A DNA stretch of 6,881 nucleotides. Source: Bacillota bacterium. Lineage in GTDB: Bacteria > Bacillota_I > Bacilli_A > RFN20 > CAG-826. This document shows, piece by piece, positions 5,151-6,881 of the stretch. The DNA lies in the NCBI GenBank assembly GCA_003501485.1, contig DNPJ01000052.1, positions 1-6,881 of the forward strand. The letters are read 5' to 3'. A program made the translations under genes and the position numbers. Under the pieces are notes generated by a model. The model saw only the letters and a list, made by a program, of their open reading frames with translations, made no database searches and had not been told where the DNA came from. Position 1 is the stretch's first letter; every line of letters begins with the position of its first letter.

Positions 5151-5948
5151 TTAGGTTGTTGAAGTTTTGTCTCCTTTAATATCTGACAAAAGATTTTTAC
5201 AATCATTAGTTGCTACTTTGATATCAGATGAAATTTGAATTAATGAAAGTAAACTATTATTGATAGTAACTAATAATTCTTTTAAATCATATAGACCAAC
5301 AAAACCAGTACCAGTGTTTTCATGGCTTTCATTTGCAAGTAAAACATTAAATGGTTTTACACCACTTGCTTCTGCATCATTGGATAAAGTTGCTCTAATA
5401 ACATTTAAAGGTGATAAGATATCAGATAGATTTATAACATTAGTTTGGTGATTAATGTTTAACAATTTAGCCATGTTTGAACCTTGAGTTAAATCTTGTA
5501 CTTTCAACTCATTATTTGAACTAAAATTCAATTCTGATTTTTTTAATCCCGCATTTTTTGCAATTGCTTCTGTAATAGAGCTAATAGCTTCATCACCAAT
5601 ATTTACAGATTCAATACTAAAATCACTTAACCAACTAGGGTCAAAATTTTTATCATAAATAGAATATACCTGTAGTGTACAATCTATTGTTCCATTATTC
5701 AAAAAATATACCTGTGATGTTGGGGTAGGTTTTCCAACTAGTCGTGCATAGTGATTTTTGATATTGAAATCATAATTTGAAATTGTCGGTATTCTGTCAA
5801 TACTGCATAAAATCTGATTTTCACTAGGATTCATAACTAACATAACATTTGGTCTTGTATCTTTGAAATCTAAGGTTTTTACTTCACCTTTTTTACACTC
5901 AACAATATTTTTTCGCCAAGTGCTTAATTCATTACTTAAAACACCCAT
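5151..5948 (-). CDS. Presumed virion structural protein, 265 aa
   Basis: I do not recognise a named family. The N-terminal 100 residues look like a small beta-sandwich domain: KKGEVKTLDF, NVMLVMNPS, a PTISNYDFNI segment, KPTPTSQVYFLNN and GTIDCTLQVYSIY. This pattern recurs in small phage head, neck or fibre proteins, an impression from memory rather than a search. The middle (about 115-210) is Ser/Asn-rich. The C-terminus (about 218-260) is a long amphipathic, coiled-coil-like helix (LYDLKELLVTINNSLLSLIQISSDI) that could support oligomerisation. There is no signal peptide or membrane helix. It sits between two wall hydrolase genes in the late operon. AAGGAG (5956-5961) is 7 nt before the ATG and overlaps the stop of the gene upstream; its own stop is next to the muramidase ribosome site. 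Confidence 0.8.
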   Translation of the reverse strand: MGVLSNELSTWRKNIVECKKGEVKTLDFKDTRPNVMLVMNPSENQILCSIDRIPTISNYDFNIKNHYARLVGKPTPTSQVYFLNNGTIDCTLQVYSIYDKNFDPSWLSDFSIESVNIGDEAISSITEAIAKNAGLKKSELNFSSNNELKVQDLTQGSNMAKLLNINHQTNVINLSDILSPLNVIRATLSNDAEASGVKPFNVLLANESHENTGTGFVGLYDLKELLVTINNSLLSLIQISSDIKVATNDCKNLLSDIKGDKTSTT

Positions 5949-5959
5949 TTTTTCACTCC

Positions 5960-6881
5960 TTAACTAAAACTTTTGAATAACAAATAAAATGTTAAAATAA
6001 ATAAAATGGCTACACTTACGGCAACAAAAATATTTGTACCAATTTCATTGAAGACTTGAGAAAATATATTCCCACTCGTGCCCGAATTTTGCGTACCTTG
6101 TGTCGTTTCTTCCGTCGTGTAGCTCGCTTGGGGAAATCGAATAGCTGTTAAAAATTCCTTTTTATATTTATCCGTCATTTTTACTTTACGGTATCCCCCA
6201 GTTGCGCTTGTTGATTCTACAACATATCCATTACCTGCGTAGATATTCATATGCCATACTTTACCATTTTTTCCAGCGTAATAAATAACGTCACCAGCTT
6301 GCAAATCATTAATATTTTTAATGTTTAAAACATTTTTATTTTTATAATAATTTGTCATATTAGTGCCGTTTTTAATAACACCAGCTTTTTGTAAAACATA
6401 AGTTACGAAACCTGCGCAATCTACAGTTAAAATACCATTCTTTAATGTATAACTATTTTTGTGAGTGTAATCATATTTTGTATGACCCTTCATACTTTCG
6501 GCAATATCAAGAATTTTACTATTACTTGTTGCCCCACTGTTTGCACCTGTGTATCGCACAGCACCTGCGTAATGTTGCTGATAATAACTACTGTTTAAAT
6601 CAGATATTTTTGTGCCACCAGACGAACTATTATGAATAAATTTACCATTTCCTGCGTAAATTCCGACATGAGAAATACCCGATTTATAAGTGCCTTGTGA
6701 GAATATAACGTCGCCAGCTTGCAAAGAATTTTTCGATATCTTTGTACCTTTAGAACTGTTGTATTGTGACTCTGCTGTTCGAGGTAATTGAACGCCATTT
6801 TGACTAAAAACATATTGAACAAATGATGAACAATCACCAACACCACCCGAGGATGTTATTGAATTTGCACCAAACGAATAT
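5960..6881 (-). CDS. Tandem NlpC/P60 peptidase with C-terminal membrane helix (5' end beyond window)
   Basis: This is a cysteine peptidase that would cut peptidoglycan stem peptides. The frame is open to the right edge, so the N-terminus is missing; 306 residues are visible, counting from the edge. Domain 1 (about 1-110) has DCSSFVQYVF with Cys17, the LPRTAESQ segment, AGDVIF, SHVGIYAG with His71, and FIHN with His83. Domain 2 (about 121-250) has DCAGFV with Cys155, AGDVIYYAG, WHMNIYAG with His210, and Glu222 where the third polar residue usually lies. Both repeat LQAGDVI and IYAGNG, so they arose by duplication. A Thr/Gln/Ser/Gly linker follows (about 253-270), then a hydrophobic helix (about 285-302) and the short tail KSFS. 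It is the first visible gene of the late operon. A virion-borne wall-penetration enzyme is likely; a role in lysis is the alternative. The in-frame TTG at 6724 lies mid-domain and is not the start. Confidence 0.92.
   Translation of the reverse strand, partial: YSFGANSITSSGGVGDCSSFVQYVFSQNGVQLPRTAESQYNSSKGTKISKNSLQAGDVIFSQGTYKSGISHVGIYAGNGKFIHNSSSGGTKISDLNSSYYQQHYAGAVRYTGANSGATSNSKILDIAESMKGHTKYDYTHKNSYTLKNGILTVDCAGFVTYVLQKAGVIKNGTNMTNYYKNKNVLNIKNINDLQAGDVIYYAGKNGKVWHMNIYAGNGYVVESTSATGGYRKVKMTDKYKKEFLTAIRFPQASYTTEETTQGTQNSGTSGNIFSQVFNEIGTNIFVAVSVAILFILTFYLLFKSFS

Noticed and set aside
5260..5451. Short + strand frames inside the late genes (5260-5451 and 6445-6639)
   Set aside because: Both are antisense to strongly supported - strand genes and lack convincing start signals.
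6595..6846. An 83-aa reading frame on the - strand
   Set aside because: It overlaps the NlpC/P60 gene in another frame on the same strand. The NlpC/P60 frame continues to the window edge with a conserved catalytic Cys (6830-6832), so the 83-aa frame is a shadow.

Overview
The window looks like part of a small, AT-rich, protein-primed, phi29-like podovirus (Picovirinae/Salasmaviridae type), or a close relative, infecting a low-GC Gram-positive (Firmicutes) host. The evidence is a family B protein-primed DNA polymerase, a phi29 p5-like single-stranded DNA-binding protein, two peptidoglycan hydrolases of Gram-positive type, strong Shine-Dalgarno sites and consensus sigma-A promoters. TGA is used as a stop codon (ends at 2163, 2351 and 2536), so the code is not the Mycoplasma one. 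No integrase, tRNA, insertion sequence, CRISPR array or inverted terminal repeat is visible; the genome ends must lie outside the window.

Left part, + strand (1-3235), early/replication side. The C-terminal two thirds or so of the DNA polymerase enters from the left edge (to 1202). It is followed by a 79-aa protein that is only the winged-helix DNA-binding domain of LexA (1219-1458). A consensus promoter with an extended -10 (1488-1516) sits among three copies of an octamer and a near-palindrome. It drives four small, tightly packed genes of unknown function (1564-2536). A second consensus promoter (2533-2561) overlaps the stop codon of the last of these and drives an 87-aa acidic-tailed protein and the SSB-like protein (2894-3235). 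An intrinsic terminator follows (3276-3315).

Right part, - strand (6881-3309), late/virion and lysis side, read towards the first operon. In transcription order it holds a protein with two NlpC/P60 peptidase domains and a C-terminal membrane helix (cut by the right edge), a 265-aa presumed virion protein, a GH25 muramidase with a C-terminal wall-binding module, and a 326-aa beta-rich protein of unknown function. Each Shine-Dalgarno site overlaps or abuts the stop codon of the gene before it, so these four form one operon. The early and late operons converge at the terminator, with only 73 bp between their stop codons.

The most interesting signal is a 16-bp site (4498-4513) inside the linker of the muramidase gene. 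It differs from the bacterial ParB/Spo0J centromere site parS by one central base, and a degraded copy lies exactly 21 bp away. Phi29 is known to use host Spo0J to enter spores, so this may be a host-partition hitchhiking site. Other points of note are the peptidase-less LexA domain beside an operator-like promoter, the membrane-anchored tandem NlpC/P60 enzyme, and the unknown early gene cluster.
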